From: Candidatus Solibacter sp.
GTDB lineage: Bacteria; Acidobacteriota; Terriglobia; Bryobacterales; Bryobacteraceae
Reading direction: 5' to 3'
Assembly (NCBI GenBank): GCA_017883355.1
Contig: JADGNS010000222.1
Coordinates: 1-7,247, forward strand
DNA: 7,247 nucleotides
Shown here: in pieces, positions 7,003 through 7,247 of the stretch
How positions within the stretch are numbered: the first letter of the stretch is position 1
How the letters are laid out: every line of letters begins with the position of its first letter
The notes under the pieces: generated by a model
The model's database searches: none
What the model saw: only the letters and a program-made list of their open reading frames with translations
Told to the model about the DNA's origin: nothing
Made by a program: the position numbers and the translations under genes

Positions 7003-7026
7003 ATGCGAAACGAACCCATTTCGCAT
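7003..7026 (-). terminator. Weak intrinsic-terminator-like hairpin upstream of tig
   Basis: ATGCGAAA (7003-7010) and TTTCGCAT (7019-7026) form a perfect 8-bp stem with an 8-base loop. Read on the minus strand, the stem is followed directly by four more T residues (7002-6999), five in all with the stem's last base. The stem is half A-T, so termination would be modest. It could end a transcript entering from the right or act as an attenuator on a longer tig transcript. Confidence 0.45.
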
Positions 7027-7247
7027 CGGAAGTCCTTGGTTCCCAGGGTGATGCGGCGAAATCACGAACCCAACCGAACCCAGGCAACCGACGGCGGTGA
7101 CCGTTCGGCTGTACATCGGAGGGGGACGCGAGATGTGCTGTTGCGGAAGACATGCCTACCTATGATCATTATAATTGACGTGGCAAGGGGGCTAGCAGTT
7201 AAGTGCTTTATTTACAGTGAAACATCATGTGAAATGGGTTTTCCCAG

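Larger units (their letters stand above)
6873..7247. other. Upstream non-coding region of about 375 bases
   Basis: No convincing gene is seen. The left third holds the tig promoter and ribosome binding site. The middle has the terminator-like hairpin and three copies of CGAACCCA (7011-7018, 7065-7072, 7075-7082). The right end (about 7160-7247) is visibly richer in A and T than the rest of the window. It contains the palindrome ATTATAAT (7168-7175), which gives a TATAAT on both strands; on the plus strand it sits 17 bases after AAGACA (7147-7152), a possible rightward promoter. A gene may begin or end just past the right edge. Confidence 0.5.

Noticed and set aside
6863..7153. 96-codon minus-strand open frame just upstream of and overlapping the tig start
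   Set aside because: It runs through the terminator-like hairpin and the extended -10 promoter, has mixed third-codon bases unlike its neighbours, and matches no family. A leader peptide is conceivable but unsupported.
7175..7203. TTGACG as a -35 element on the plus strand
   Set aside because: At 17- or 18-base spacing the following hexamers (GTTAAG, TTAAGT) are poor -10 matches.
6873..7247. A tRNA or other stable RNA gene in the upstream region
   Set aside because: No cloverleaf arms or conserved T-loop sequence could be found on either strand.

Overview
The window is a stretch of high-GC bacterial chromosome. It carries one co-directional block of housekeeping genes, all on the minus strand, so transcription runs from right to left. 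In that order the genes are trigger factor (tig, 6872-5604), the ClpX unfoldase (clpX, 5393-4128), the Lon protease (lon, 4061-1638), the ribosome-assembly GTPase EngB/YsxC (1603-1028), and the N-terminal 354 codons of transcription terminator Rho, which runs off the left edge. The genes form a protein-quality-control module (nascent-chain chaperone, ATP-dependent unfoldase, ATP-dependent protease) followed by a ribosome-biogenesis GTPase and the termination helicase. Nothing in the window points to a plasmid, phage, insertion sequence or CRISPR array.

The organism cannot be fixed from this sequence alone. High GC, frequent GTG/TTG starts and a tig-clpX-lon-engB-rho order would suit an acidobacterium of the Solibacter/Bryobacter kind, but that is an inference from memory of gene order and not a demonstrated match.

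Layout from right to left. 7247-6873 is a non-coding upstream region of about 375 bases. It holds a perfect extended -10 promoter close to tig, a weak terminator-like hairpin with a possible alternative pairing partner, and an AT-richer right end. tig follows, starting at TTG. The 210-base gap to clpX is where many bacteria carry clpP, but here there is no clpP. Instead the gap has a 9-bp hairpin just after tig and a promoter-like pair of hexamers with a perfect 13-bp palindrome in the spacer. clpX starts at GTG. A 66-base gap with a small hairpin just before the ribosome binding site leads to lon. engB follows lon after 34 bases, and the open frame of rho overlaps the end of engB by 37 bases.

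The most unusual protein feature is on Rho: a predicted disordered extension of about 170 residues, rich in Lys, Pro, Ala and Glu, ahead of the normal RNA-binding fold. It is built partly from hexapeptide repeats encoded by six tandem 18-bp DNA units. The most unusual regulatory features are the palindrome in front of clpX and the alternative-hairpin arrangement upstream of tig. No obviously new multi-gene system is present.
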